Shown: positions 1 to 7,706, numbered from the stretch's first letter. The stretch: DNA of 25,393 nucleotides from an uncultured Burkholderiales bacterium (GCA_943908475.1 CALTTG010000046.1:1-25393), one strand, 5' to 3'. Translations and numbers: made by a program. The notes: generated by a model not told the origin, from the letters alone.

Positions 1-12
1 AGGAGTTATCCC

Positions 13-408
13 ATGAGCATGAGTGATCCCATCGCCGACATGCTGACACGCATCCGCAACGCCCAAATGGTCTCCAAGGCCTCCGTTGCACTGCCGTCGT
101 CCAAGCTGAAAGTCGCGATCGCCCAAGTCCTGAAGGACGAAGGTTACATTGACGGTTTTGCCGTCTCCGGCGAGGCTACCAAGCCCACCCTGGAAATCGC
201 CCTGAAATATTACGCCGGTCGCCCCGTGATCGAGCGCATTGAACGCGTGTCCAAGCCTGGTCTGCGCGTTTACAAGGGCTGCCAGGACATTCCCAAGGTC
301 ATGAACGGCCTGGGTGTTGCCATCGTCACCACCCCGCAAGGCGTGATGACCGACCGCAAGGCTCGCGCTGCCGGCATCGGCGGCGAAGTGCTCTGCTACG
401 TCGCCTGA
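13..408 (+). CDS. rpsH: 30S ribosomal protein S8
   Basis: S8 is a primary 16S rRNA-binding protein of the small subunit platform, contacting the helix 21 region, and is the translational repressor of the spc operon in E. coli. The N-terminus MSMSDPIADMLTRIRN is diagnostic and the C-terminal part carries GVMTDRKARAAGIGGEVLCY. The length of 131 aa matches the family (130 in E. coli). The start at 13 is set by AGGAG at positions 1-5 with a 7-nt spacer. A second in-frame ATG at 19 is less likely because the E. coli protein also begins with an MSM-type sequence. It is the first gene in the window and rplF follows 16 nt downstream, so it is internal to the spc operon. Confidence 0.98.
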   Translation: MSMSDPIADMLTRIRNAQMVSKASVALPSSKLKVAIAQVLKDEGYIDGFAVSGEATKPTLEIALKYYAGRPVIERIERVSKPGLRVYKGCQDIPKVMNGLGVAIVTTPQGVMTDRKARAAGIGGEVLCYVA

Positions 409-424
409 TCGAGGAGCAATCGAC

Positions 425-958
425 ATGTCCCGCGTAGGAAAAATGCCGATCGCCGTCCCCCAAGGTGTGGACGTGCAGATCACTGCTGAACAAATCACTG
501 TCAAGGGTGCCTTGGGCACTCTGACCCGCGCTCAATCGCCCTTGGCCGCTGTGGCCAAGGACGGCAGCGAACTGAAGGTGGCTCCGGCCAACGACAGCGC
601 TGAAGCCAACGCCATGTCCGGCACCGTGCGTGCACTGGTCAACAACATGGTCACCGGCGTGAGCAAGGGCTTCGAGAAGAAGCTGACCCTGGTCGGCGTG
701 GGCTTCCGTGCCCAAGCCGCCGGTCAAAAGCTGAACCTGCAAATCGGTTTCTCGCACCCTGTGGTCAAAGACATGCCCGCTGGCATCAAGGTTGAGACCC
801 CGTCTCAAACCGAAGTGCTGATCAAGGGTGTCGACCGTCAAGTGGTGGGGCAGATTGCCGCTGAAGTGCGCGCATTCCGTCCGCCCGAGCCTTACAAGGG
901 CAAGGGCATCCGCTACGCCGACGAGCGCGTGGTCTTGAAAGAGACCAAGAAGAAGTAA
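425..958 (+). CDS. rplF: 50S ribosomal protein L6
   Basis: L6 sits near the sarcin-ricin loop and the factor-binding site of the large subunit. The sequence begins MSRVGKMPIAVPQGV and has the two alpha/beta repeats of the family. The C-terminal signature is visible as PPEPYKGKGIRYADE, followed by a lysine-rich tail ending KKK. At 177 aa it is the usual length. The start is supported by a GAGGAG-type Shine-Dalgarno sequence just upstream. It lies 16 nt after rpsH and 11 nt before rplR, typical of the tightly packed spc operon. A long minus-strand ORF over this gene is a codon-bias shadow. Confidence 0.98.
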   Translation: MSRVGKMPIAVPQGVDVQITAEQITVKGALGTLTRAQSPLAAVAKDGSELKVAPANDSAEANAMSGTVRALVNNMVTGVSKGFEKKLTLVGVGFRAQAAGQKLNLQIGFSHPVVKDMPAGIKVETPSQTEVLIKGVDRQVVGQIAAEVRAFRPPEPYKGKGIRYADERVVLKETKKK

Positions 959-969
959 GGAGCTGATTC

Positions 970-1338
970 ATGTCTATCAACAAGAAGGCACAGCGCCAGC
1001 GCCGCTCGCGTCAAACGCGCGCTCGCATTGCTTTGCAAGGCGCCGTTCGTCTGACGGTCATCCGCACCAACCTGCACATCTACGCTCAGGTCACCACCGG
1101 CGACGGTGCCAAGGTCCTGGCCACTGCTTCGACCGCCGAAAAGGAAGTCCGCGAGCAACTGGGTGGCGCTGGCAAGGGTGGCAACGTCAACGCCGCCACC
1201 CTGATTGGCAAGCGCATCGCCGAGAAGGCCAAGGCTGCTGGCGTCGAGAAGGTCGCTTTCGACCGCTCGGGCGCTGCCTACCATGGTCGCATCAAGGCCC
1301 TGGCTGAAGCCGCGCGTGAAGCCGGTCTGCAGTTCTAA
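970..1338 (+). CDS. rplR: 50S ribosomal protein L18
   Basis: L18 binds 5S rRNA together with L5 and L25 and docks it onto the central protuberance. The basic, arginine-rich N-terminus (KKAQRQRRSRQTRARI) and the C-terminal YHGRIKALAEAAREAGLQF are characteristic. At 122 aa it is slightly longer than the 117 aa E. coli protein. AAGGAG sits directly upstream of the ATG. It falls in the standard order between rplF and rpsE. Nothing unusual is seen. Confidence 0.98.
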   Translation: MSINKKAQRQRRSRQTRARIALQGAVRLTVIRTNLHIYAQVTTGDGAKVLATASTAEKEVREQLGGAGKGGNVNAATLIGKRIAEKAKAAGVEKVAFDRSGAAYHGRIKALAEAAREAGLQF

Positions 1339-1364
1339 GCGGCTGGCACAGGAAGGAATACCAA

Positions 1365-1883
1365 ATGGCTAAGTTTCAACCCAAAGTGGCTGACGAAGGT
1401 CGCGACGATGGTCTTCGCGAGAAGATGATCCAGGTGAACCGCGTGACCAAAGTGGTCAAGGGCGGTCGCATCATGGGCTTCGCGGCTCTGACGGTGGTTG
1501 GTGATGGCGATGGTCGCATCGGCATGGGCAAGGGCAAGGCGCGTGAAGTGCCTCTGGCTGTGTCCAAGGCCATGGACGAAGCCCGTCGCAACATGCTGAA
1601 GGTTTCGTTGAAGAACGGTTCGGTTCACCACAACGTGGTGGGCGAGCATGGCGCCTCCAAGGTGCTGTTGGCACCGGCACCCGCTGGTACCGGCATCATC
1701 GCCGGCGGCCCGATGCGTGCTGTGTTCGAGGTGATGGGCGTGACCGACATCGTGGCCAAGAGCCTCGGTTCGACCAACCCCTACAACCTGGTTCGCGCCA
1801 CGTTCGACGCCCTGCGCAAGTCGACCACTCCGTCCGAAGTTGCAGCCAAGCGCGGCAAGTCGGTCGAAGAGATCTTCAACTGA
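1365..1883 (+). CDS. rpsE: 30S ribosomal protein S5
   Basis: S5 lies at the mRNA entry tunnel and affects decoding fidelity and helicase action on mRNA. The N-terminal double-stranded RNA-binding-like domain carries the family motif GRIMGFAALTVVGDGDGRIG at about residues 38-57. The C-terminal domain has the APAGTGIIAGGPMRAVFE segment. The length of 172 aa is normal for betaproteobacteria. A GGAAGGA Shine-Dalgarno sequence lies about 9 nt before the ATG. rpmD follows after 17 nt. Confidence 0.98.
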   Translation: MAKFQPKVADEGRDDGLREKMIQVNRVTKVVKGGRIMGFAALTVVGDGDGRIGMGKGKAREVPLAVSKAMDEARRNMLKVSLKNGSVHHNVVGEHGASKVLLAPAPAGTGIIAGGPMRAVFEVMGVTDIVAKSLGSTNPYNLVRATFDALRKSTTPSEVAAKRGKSVEEIFN

Positions 1884-1900
1884 TCTCGGGAGCACTGAAC

Positions 1901-2083
1901 ATGAGCGAGAAGAAAACTCTCACCGTCAAGCTGGTTCGCAGCCCCATCGGCACCCGTGCCGACCACCGCGCCACCGTGCGTGGTCTGGGCCTGCGTCGCA
2001 TGCACAGCACCTCGACCCTGGAAGACACGCCCGCAGTGCGCGGCATGATCAACAAGGTTCGCTACATGGTCGAGGTGGTGTAA
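1901..2083 (+). CDS. rpmD: 50S ribosomal protein L30
   Basis: L30 is a small, non-essential large-subunit protein. The 60 aa product begins with a basic segment (TVKLVRSPIGTRADHRATVR) and contains GLGLRRMHSTSTLEDTPAVRG, a near-invariant part of bacterial L30. The length fits the family (about 60 aa). An overlapping + strand ORF of 98 aa in another frame has no family resemblance and is a shadow. The gene lies between rpsE and rplO as in other proteobacteria. Confidence 0.97.
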   Translation: MSEKKTLTVKLVRSPIGTRADHRATVRGLGLRRMHSTSTLEDTPAVRGMINKVRYMVEVV

Positions 2084-2107
2084 GCCACATCGACTCTGGG
2101 GAATACC

Positions 2108-2542
2108 ATGCAACTCAATACCATCAAGCCTTCTGAAGGCGCCAAGCATGCCAAGCGCCGTGTCGGCCGCGGCATCGGCTCGGGCCTGGGCAAGACCGCT
2201 GGTCGCGGTCACAAGGGTCAGAAGTCGCGTTCGGGCGGCTACCACAAGGTCGGTTTCGAAGGCGGTCAAATGCCTTTGCAACGTCGTCTGCCCAAGCGCG
2301 GCTTCAAGTCGCACCTGCTGAAGTTCAATGCTGAAATCACCCTGTCCGAACTGCAAGCTCTGGATGTCGCTGAAGTCGACGTCCTGGTGCTGAAGCAGGC
2401 GGGCTTGGTGGCCCAGATCGCCAAGGTGGTCAAGGTCATCAAGTCGGGTGAACTCAGCAAGAAGGTCACGCTCAAAGGCATCGGCGCTACCGCCGGCGCC
2501 AAGGCTGCGATCGAAGCTGCAGGTGGCTCTCTGGCTGAATAA
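2108..2542 (+). CDS. rplO: 50S ribosomal protein L15
   Basis: L15 is an assembly protein of the large subunit with a long extended N-terminal arm reaching into 23S rRNA. The arm is visible as a Gly/Lys/Arg-rich stretch from about residue 18 to 50 (RRVGRGIGSGLGKTAGRG and on). A globular C-terminal domain follows, ending KAAIEAAGGSLAE. At 144 aa the length equals the E. coli protein. secY follows after 36 nt, the classic spc arrangement that couples translocon and ribosome production. Confidence 0.98.
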   Translation: MQLNTIKPSEGAKHAKRRVGRGIGSGLGKTAGRGHKGQKSRSGGYHKVGFEGGQMPLQRRLPKRGFKSHLLKFNAEITLSELQALDVAEVDVLVLKQAGLVAQIAKVVKVIKSGELSKKVTLKGIGATAGAKAAIEAAGGSLAE

Positions 2543-2578
2543 GCCTCAGGCTGCTGAACACGAGCAAGAACAGGTCTC

Positions 2579-3886
2579 ATGGCAACGTCTCCCACTCAAC
2601 TGGCGCAAAGCGGCAAGTACGGCGACCTCACCCGTCGCTTGACATTCCTGCTGCTGGCGCTCGTCGTCTACCGCATCGGGGCACACATCCCGGTGCCAGG
2701 CATCGACCCTGCGCAGCTTCAACAGCTGTTCAAGGGCCAGTCGGGCGGCATCCTGAGTCTGTTCAACATGTTCTCCGGCGGCGCACTCTCGCGCTTCACG
2801 GTCTTCGCGTTGGGCATCATGCCGTACATCTCGGCGTCCATCATCATGCAGATGATGGGCTATGTGGTGCCTGCCCTGGAGCAGTTGAAGAAGGAAGGCG
2901 AAGCCGGTCGCCGCAAGACCACGCAGTACACACGGTACGGCACCCTGGCCTTGGCACTGTTCCAGTCGTTCGGCATCGCCGTGGCACTGGAAGGCACTGC
3001 CGGTTTGGTGATCAACCCCGGATTTGGCTTCAAGCTGACCACCGTGGTCAGCCTGACTGCCGGGACCTTGTTCCTGATGTGGTTGGGTGAGCAGATCACC
3101 GAGCGTGGTTTGGGCAACGGGATTTCGATCCTGATCTTCGCGGGCATTGCCGCAGGTCTGCCCAGCGCCATTGGCGGTCTGTTTGAGCTGATCCGCACAG
3201 GCGCCATGAGCATTCCTGCCGCCATCATCATCCTCACGATCGTGGGCCTGGTGACGTTCGGTGTGGTGTTCGTGGAACGTGGGCAGCGCAAGATCCTGGT
3301 CAATTACGCCAAGCGTCAGGTCGGCAACAAGGTGTACGGCGGTCAATCGTCTCACCTGCCCCTGAAGGTCAACATGGCCGGCGTGATCCCCCCGATCTTT
3401 GCGTCGTCGATCATTCTGCTGCCAGCGACGGCGGTGGGCTGGTTTGCCACGGGTGACAGCATGCGTTGGCTCAAGGACCTGGCGGGTGCCTTGTCCCCGG
3501 GTCAGCCCATCTATGTGTTGCTGTATGCGGCTGCGATCGTGTTCTTCTGCTTCTTCTACACGGCGTTGGTGTTCAACAGCCGCGAGACCGCAGACAACCT
3601 GAAAAAGAGTGGCGCGTTCATCCCGGGCATTCGCCCAGGTGACAACACCGCCAAGTACATCGACAAAATTCTGGCTCGTTTGACTTTGGCTGGGGCCGTG
3701 TACATCACCTTGGTGTGCCTGCTGCCCGAGTTCCTGGTCCTGAAGTACAACGTGCCTTTCTATTTCGGCGGGACTTCCCTGCTCATCATCGTGGTCGTCA
3801 CCATGGATTTCTGGGCGCAAGTTCAGTCCTATGTGATGTCCCAGCAGTATGAGTCTTTGCTGAAGAAGGCCAACTTCAAGAACTGA
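2579..3886 (+). CDS. secY: Protein translocase subunit SecY
   Basis: SecY is the pore-forming subunit of the SecYEG translocon in the inner membrane, through which SecA or the ribosome inserts secreted and membrane proteins. The 435 aa product has ten hydrophobic spans. Family landmarks include the periplasmic-loop motif HIPVPGIDP, the GNGISILIFAGI segment, and the cytoplasmic C5 loop RPGDNTAKYIDKIL, whose arginine corresponds to E. coli R357 needed for SecA-driven transport. The length is close to the 443 aa E. coli protein. The Shine-Dalgarno sequence is weak (AGGTCTC before the ATG), so translational coupling to rplO is possible. A 424 aa minus-strand ORF over it is rich in His and Gln and is an artefact. 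Confidence 0.98.
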   Translation: MATSPTQLAQSGKYGDLTRRLTFLLLALVVYRIGAHIPVPGIDPAQLQQLFKGQSGGILSLFNMFSGGALSRFTVFALGIMPYISASIIMQMMGYVVPALEQLKKEGEAGRRKTTQYTRYGTLALALFQSFGIAVALEGTAGLVINPGFGFKLTTVVSLTAGTLFLMWLGEQITERGLGNGISILIFAGIAAGLPSAIGGLFELIRTGAMSIPAAIIILTIVGLVTFGVVFVERGQRKILVNYAKRQVGNKVYGGQSSHLPLKVNMAGVIPPIFASSIILLPATAVGWFATGDSMRWLKDLAGALSPGQPIYVLLYAAAIVFFCFFYTALVFNSRETADNLKKSGAFIPGIRPGDNTAKYIDKILARLTLAGAVYITLVCLLPEFLVLKYNVPFYFGGTSLLIIVVVTMDFWAQVQSYVMSQQYESLLKKANFKN

Positions 3887-3949
3887 GGCTGAGCAGGCCC
3901 GACGCGAGAGCGTGGGATCAGGTCAGACGAAGCTTGAGACGGCATCAGT

Positions 3950-3968
3950 TGGGCAGCCTGGCTGCCCA
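3950..3968 (+). promoter_or_regulatory. Hairpin between secY and rpmJ
   Basis: In the 203-nt secY-rpmJ gap, TGGGCAGCC (3950-3958) is followed after one base by its exact reverse complement (3960-3968). There is no T tract, so this is better read as an attenuator, pause or processing stem than a strong terminator. A TATAGT -10-like box lies downstream at 4029-4034 but has no convincing -35. The rest of this gap shows no gene. In many betaproteobacteria infA sits here. Confidence 0.4.
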
Positions 3969-4089
3969 GTTGAAGCCGCACGATTTGAACCGTGCTCGCA
4001 TCGTATTCCGGGCGAAGTGAGCGAGCGTTATAGTCCCGGTTTACGCAGTGTGAATCCCCGCTGAGCAATTGGCGGATCAGGAGAAAACC

Positions 4090-4203
4090 ATGAAAGTCTC
4101 GGCATCAGTCAAGAAAATGTGCCGCAATTGCAAAATCATCCGCCGCAAGGGCGTGGTTCGTGTGATCTGCACCGACCCCCGTCACAAGCAACGCCAGGGC
4201 TGA
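4090..4203 (+). CDS. rpmJ: 50S ribosomal protein L36
   Basis: This 37 aa gene encodes L36, the smallest large-subunit protein. The sequence begins MKVSASVKKMCRNCKIIRRK and ends DPRHKQRQG. The zinc-ribbon ligands Cys11, Cys14, Cys27 and His32 are all present, so this is the zinc-binding (C+) form. A GGAG Shine-Dalgarno sequence lies about 7 nt before the ATG. The gene stands between secY and rpsM without infA. Confidence 0.97.
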   Translation: MKVSASVKKMCRNCKIIRRKGVVRVICTDPRHKQRQG

Positions 4204-4242
4204 TGCCCAGCGGGCAACACATCACGGTATCAGAGGACAGCT

Positions 4243-4605
4243 ATGGCACGTATTGCTGGCATCAACATCCCCCCGCACAAGCACGCTGAAATCGGCTTGA
4301 CCTACATCTACGGCATTGGTCGCACCACTGCCCAGAAGATCTGCTCTGCGGCGGGCATTCCCTTCAACAAGAAGATCAAGGAACTCACCGACGGCGACCT
4401 GGAAAAAATCCGGGACGAAGTGGGCAAGATCACCATCGAAGGTGACCTGCGTCGCGAACTGTCGATGAACATCAAGCGGCTGATGGACATTGGCTGCTAC
4501 CGCGGCTTCCGTCATCGCCGTGGTCTGCCTTGCCGCGGCCAGCGCACTCGCACCAATGCTCGCACCCGCAAGGGTCCGCGCAAGGCGATCGCCGGCAAGA
4601 AGTGA
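4243..4605 (+). CDS. rpsM: 30S ribosomal protein S13
   Basis: S13 sits in the head of the small subunit and forms the intersubunit bridges with the 50S while contacting P-site tRNA. The N-terminus MARIAGINIPPHKHAEIGLT is diagnostic. The C-terminal basic tail (GLPCRGQRTRTNARTRKGPR and following lysines) reaches the tRNA. At 120 aa it is the normal length. It is the first gene of the alpha operon. In E. coli the alpha operon is repressed by S4 binding near this start; no matching pseudoknot was looked for in detail here. Confidence 0.98.
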   Translation: MARIAGINIPPHKHAEIGLTYIYGIGRTTAQKICSAAGIPFNKKIKELTDGDLEKIRDEVGKITIEGDLRRELSMNIKRLMDIGCYRGFRHRRGLPCRGQRTRTNARTRKGPRKAIAGKK

Positions 4606-4631
4606 TCATCTTCGGCATCCTGTAAGATACA

Positions 4632-4652
4632 GCCCCTGGGTTCCCTGGGGGC
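4632..4652 (+). promoter_or_regulatory. GC-rich hairpin in the rpsM-rpsK spacer
   Basis: The 68-nt spacer between rpsM and rpsK holds GCCCC-T-GGG-TT-CCC-T-GGGGGC, which can fold into a compact GC-rich hairpin ending about 20 nt before the rpsK start codon. It has no T tract directly after it. It could modulate rpsK translation or mRNA processing. The role is inferred only from the fold. Confidence 0.35.
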
Positions 4653-4673
4653 CCGTCGAGAGAGAAAGTTTTT

Positions 4674-5078
4674 ATGGCTAAAGCACCTGCCAACAGCGCG
4701 GCTCGCCGTGTGAGCAAGAAGGTCCGCAAGAACATTGCTGACGGCATCGCTCACGTGCACGCGTCGTTCAACAACACGATCATCACCATCACTGACCGCC
4801 AGGGCAACGCCCTGTCGTGGGCTTCGAGCGGTGGCCAGGGTTTCAAGGGCTCGCGCAAGTCGACGCCTTTCGCTGCCCAGGTGGCTGCTGAAGTCGCCGG
4901 TCGTGCTGCTCAAGAGCAAGGCATCAAGAACCTGGACGTCGAAATCAAGGGCCCCGGTCCTGGTCGCGAGTCGTCGGTCCGTGCCCTGGCTTCGCTGGGC
5001 ATCCGCATCAATTCGATTTCGGATGTGACCCCTGTGCCGCACAACGGCTGCCGCCCTCAAAAGCGTCGTCGCATCTGA
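4674..5078 (+). CDS. rpsK: 30S ribosomal protein S11
   Basis: S11 lies on the platform of the small subunit, beside the mRNA exit site and the 3' end of 16S rRNA. The product has the family segments GIAHVHASFNNTIITITDRQ and ALASLGIRINSISDVTPVPH and ends with the basic NGCRPQKRRRI. The length of 134 aa is slightly longer than the 129 aa E. coli protein owing to the N-terminal Lys/Ala stretch. It follows rpsM after a 68-nt spacer with a hairpin, and a further hairpin lies just after its stop codon. Confidence 0.98.
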   Translation: MAKAPANSAARRVSKKVRKNIADGIAHVHASFNNTIITITDRQGNALSWASSGGQGFKGSRKSTPFAAQVAAEVAGRAAQEQGIKNLDVEIKGPGPGRESSVRALASLGIRINSISDVTPVPHNGCRPQKRRRI

Positions 5079-5088
5079 TGCTGCATTG

Positions 5089-5117
5089 CCTCGCCAGGCG
5101 CTTGACGCCCGGCGAGG
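5089..5117 (+). terminator. Strong hairpin after rpsK, possible attenuating terminator
   Basis: Eleven bases after the rpsK stop, CCTCGCC-A-GGCG, loop CTTGA, CGCC-C-GGCGAGG forms an 11-bp stem with one A-C mismatch. The following sequence is TGTGTTCTCTCT, only loosely T-rich, so termination may be partial. Together with the promoter upstream of rpsD it suggests that rpsD-rpoA-rplQ can be expressed as a separate unit. Confidence 0.5.
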
Positions 5118-5238
5118 TGTGTTCTCTCTCGTGGGTCAAGCAGGGTGTGCGTCCTGCAAGAGCCTGAGATAGGCACTGATCTCCAAACTGCCAAGTTTCC
5201 AACTTGCTTGACAAGAACCTTGTGTTCTGGTCGGCTTT

Positions 5239-5267
5239 TTGCGTTTGGCGTTTCCTGTGGTTATAAT
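5239..5267 (+). promoter_or_regulatory. Sigma-70 promoter upstream of rpsD
   Basis: TTGCGT (5239-5244) and a perfect TATAAT (5262-5267) are separated by exactly 17 nt. The predicted transcript would begin near 5274 and carry a leader of about 130 nt before the rpsD GTG. The 326-nt rpsK-rpsD gap otherwise holds only the hairpin at 5089-5117 and no gene. The long leader is a natural place for S4 autoregulation, which is inference. Confidence 0.6.
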
Positions 5268-5404
5268 CGCAGGTTTTCTCGTTTGCGATGAGCTCGCAAG
5301 CATTTCAAGACCACCGTCTGAGCGTCCTATAACATCCGCCAGACTCGCGTCGGTTGGAGTCGCGCAAGCGCCACTGACGTCAGATATACATAGAGGATAC
5401 CCAC

Positions 5405-6028
5405 GTGGCACGTTACCTCGGTCCCAAGGCCAAACTGGCCCGCCGTGAAGGCACCGACCTGTTCCTGAAGAGCGCCCGCCGCCCCATCAGCGACAAGGCC
5501 AAATTCGATTCGAAGCCCGGTCAACATGGCCGCACTTCGGGTTCGCGCACCTCTGACTTCGGCCTGCAATTGCGTGAAAAGCAAAAGGTCAAGCGCATGT
5601 ACGGCGTGCTGGAAAAGCAATTCCGCCGCTACTTCGCTGAAGCCGAGCGCCGCAAGGGCAACACCGGCGCCAACCTGCTGACCCTGCTGGAAAGCCGCTT
5701 GGACAACGTCGTCTACCGCATGGGCTTTGGCTCCACCCGCGCTGAAGCTCGCCAATTGGTGGGCCACAAGGGCGTGACCGTCAACGGTCAAGTGGTCAAC
5801 ATCCCGTCGTACAGCGTCAAGGCTGGCGATGTGGTGGCCGTGCGCGAAAAGGCCAAGAAGCAAGCCCGCGTGCAAGAAGCCGTGAAGCTGGCCGAGTCGA
5901 TCGGCATGCCCGCGTGGGTTCAGGTCGATGGCGCCAAGCTGGAAGGCGTCTTCAAGAAGTCGCCTGACCGCGATGAGTTCGGTTCCGACATCAACGAATC
6001 GCTGATCGTCGAATTGTATTCGCGTTGA
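5405..6028 (+). CDS. rpsD: 30S ribosomal protein S4
   Basis: S4 is a primary assembly protein that nucleates the 5' domain of 16S rRNA and, in E. coli, represses the alpha operon. The 207 aa product has KPGQHG and the LQLREKQKVKRMYGVLE segment in the N-terminal half, then the S4 RNA-binding domain (SRLDNVVYRMGFGSTRAEAR, about residues 97-160). No cysteine is present, so this is the zinc-free (C-) form. The start codon is GTG, with GAGGA about 9 nt upstream. It has its own promoter and a long leader. Confidence 0.98.
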   Translation: MARYLGPKAKLARREGTDLFLKSARRPISDKAKFDSKPGQHGRTSGSRTSDFGLQLREKQKVKRMYGVLEKQFRRYFAEAERRKGNTGANLLTLLESRLDNVVYRMGFGSTRAEARQLVGHKGVTVNGQVVNIPSYSVKAGDVVAVREKAKKQARVQEAVKLAESIGMPAWVQVDGAKLEGVFKKSPDRDEFGSDINESLIVELYSR

Positions 6029-6034
6029 TTTTTT

Positions 6035-6115
6035 CAGGGCCTTGAGGCGGCTGACCTTGCGTTGGCGTCTCTGGCCCTGTTGCCGTTTTCAAAACAGTAC
6101 CGGCTTCAAGCCGGT
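6035..6115 (+). promoter_or_regulatory. Paired hairpins in the rpsD-rpoA spacer
   Basis: The 141-nt spacer contains CAGGGCC (6035-6041), which can pair with GGCCCTG (6073-6079), and a second compact hairpin ACCGGC-TTCAA-GCCGGT (6099-6115). Neither has a T tract. They may set the high rpoA versus rpsD ratio by RNA processing or attenuation. This is inferred from base pairing alone. Confidence 0.35.
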
Positions 6116-6169
6116 TCGACCATCAGCCTTATCGGTGTAACGAGCCGAGGGTATTGACAGGAAGGCCTC

Positions 6170-7159
6170 ATGCAAACCACGTTGCTGAAACCCAAAGCCA
6201 TCCAGGTGGAGCCGCTGGGCGGCCACCGCGCACGCGTCACGCTCGAACCTTTCGAGCGCGGCTACGGCCACACGCTCGGTAACGCGCTGCGTCGCGTTCT
6301 GTTGTCGTCGATGGTGGGTTTTGCTCCGACCGAAGTCACGATCGCCGGCGTTCTGCACGAGTACTCCACCCTGGACGGCGTCCAGGAAGACGTGGTGCAC
6401 ATCATGCTGAACCTCAAGGGCGTCGTCTTCCGTCTGCACGCCCGCGACGAAGTCACCTTGGTCCTGCGCAAGGACGGCGAAGGTCCTGTGACCGCTGCCG
6501 ACATCCAGACGCCCCACGATGTGGAGATCGTCAACCGCGATCACGTCATTTGCCACCTGTCGCAAGGCGGCAAGTTGGACATGCAGATCAAGGTGGAAAA
6601 GGGCCGTGGCTATGTGCCCGGCACCCTGCGTCGTTATGGCGAAGAAACCAAGGCCATCGGCCGCATCGTTCTGGATGCGTCGTTCTCTCCGGTCAAGCGC
6701 GTGAGCTACACCGTTGAAAGCGCCCGCGTCGAACAGCGTACCGACCTCGACAAGTTGGTCATGGAAATCGAAACCAACGGCGCCATCTCGCCCGAGGAAG
6801 CGATCCGTGCTTCGGCCAAGATCCTGGTGGAACAGCTGGCCGTGTTCGCCAACATCGACGGTGCCGACATTGGCATCGGCGTGCTGGAGCCCGCTGGCAA
6901 GCGTGCCCACGAATTCGATCCGATCCTGCTGCGTCCTGTCGACGAGCTGGAACTGACGGTTCGCTCGGCCAACTGCCTGAAGGCCGAGAACATCTACTAC
7001 ATCGGCGATCTGATTCAGCGCACCGAGACCGAGTTGCTCAAGACTCCCAACCTGGGTCGCAAGTCGCTCAACGAAATCAAGGAAGTGCTCGCCTCGCGTG
7101 GTTTGGCCCTGGGCTCGCGCCTGGAAGCCTGGCCGCCGCAAGGTCTGGACAAGCGCTGA
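6170..7159 (+). CDS. rpoA: DNA-directed RNA polymerase subunit alpha
   Basis: The alpha subunit dimerises to start RNA polymerase assembly and contacts UP elements and activators. The N-terminal domain (about 1-235) has GYGHTLGNALRRVLLSSMVG. The C-terminal domain (about 250-329) has the RSANCLKAENIYYIGDL helix, whose arginine corresponds to E. coli R265 that contacts DNA, and GRKSLNEIKEVL. At 329 aa it equals E. coli RpoA. An AGGAAGG Shine-Dalgarno sequence lies a few nt before the ATG. It stands between rpsD and rplQ as in other proteobacteria. Confidence 0.99.
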   Translation: MQTTLLKPKAIQVEPLGGHRARVTLEPFERGYGHTLGNALRRVLLSSMVGFAPTEVTIAGVLHEYSTLDGVQEDVVHIMLNLKGVVFRLHARDEVTLVLRKDGEGPVTAADIQTPHDVEIVNRDHVICHLSQGGKLDMQIKVEKGRGYVPGTLRRYGEETKAIGRIVLDASFSPVKRVSYTVESARVEQRTDLDKLVMEIETNGAISPEEAIRASAKILVEQLAVFANIDGADIGIGVLEPAGKRAHEFDPILLRPVDELELTVRSANCLKAENIYYIGDLIQRTETELLKTPNLGRKSLNEIKEVLASRGLALGSRLEAWPPQGLDKR

Positions 7160-7288
7160 TCGCGTCCGGAAGAAATGGGTGGGGTCGGGCTCCCGGCTCC
7201 GCTTGAAAATGGGCGGCGATCTCGTCGCCCGGTGCACCCGGCAGTACCTTGAAACGGCTGTCGGTTTGATAATGAAAGGACTAGCACC

Positions 7289-7681
7289 ATGCGTCACGGA
7301 AATGGACTCCGTAAACTGAACCGCACTTCGTCGCACCGCGCTGCGATGCTGCGCAACATGGCCAACTCGTTGATCGAGCACGAGGCCATCAAGACCACCG
7401 TGCCCAAGGCCAAGGAACTGCGCCGCGTCGTGGAACCCTTGATCACCCTGGCCAAGGTGCCGACCGTCGCCAACCGTCGCCTGGCGTTTGACCGCCTGCG
7501 CAACCGCGACAACGTGGTCAAGCTGTTTGACGTTCTGGGCCCCTTGTTCGCCAAGCGTCCTGGCGGCTACACCCGCATCCTGAAGATGGGCTTCCGCGTG
7601 GGCGACAACGCTCCGATGGCCTACATGGAGCTGGTGGAACGCTCGAACACCGAAGCTGCTGCACCCGCCGCTGCTGAGTGA
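7289..7681 (+). CDS. rplQ: 50S ribosomal protein L17
   Basis: L17 lies on the solvent side of the large subunit near the exit tunnel. The N-terminus MRHGNGLRKLNRTSSHRAAM is diagnostic. The C-terminus has GGYTRILKMGFRVGDNAPMA and a short Ala/Glu-rich tail typical of betaproteobacterial L17. It is 130 aa long. An AAAGGA Shine-Dalgarno sequence precedes the ATG. This is the last gene of the alpha operon and an intrinsic terminator follows within 30 nt. Confidence 0.98.
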   Translation: MRHGNGLRKLNRTSSHRAAMLRNMANSLIEHEAIKTTVPKAKELRRVVEPLITLAKVPTVANRRLAFDRLRNRDNVVKLFDVLGPLFAKRPGGYTRILKMGFRVGDNAPMAYMELVERSNTEAAAPAAAE

Positions 7682-7706
7682 GTGACGGGCCTTTGATGGC
7701 CTGACG

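Noticed and set aside
2546..3820. 424 aa minus-strand ORF over secY
   Set aside because: It is the antisense of a well-supported SecY gene, rich in His/Gln/Arg as high-GC antisense frames are, and resembles no family.
5208..5267. TTGACA at 5208 as -35 for TATAAT at 5262
   Set aside because: The spacing is 48 nt; TTGCGT at 5239 with 17 nt spacing fits instead.
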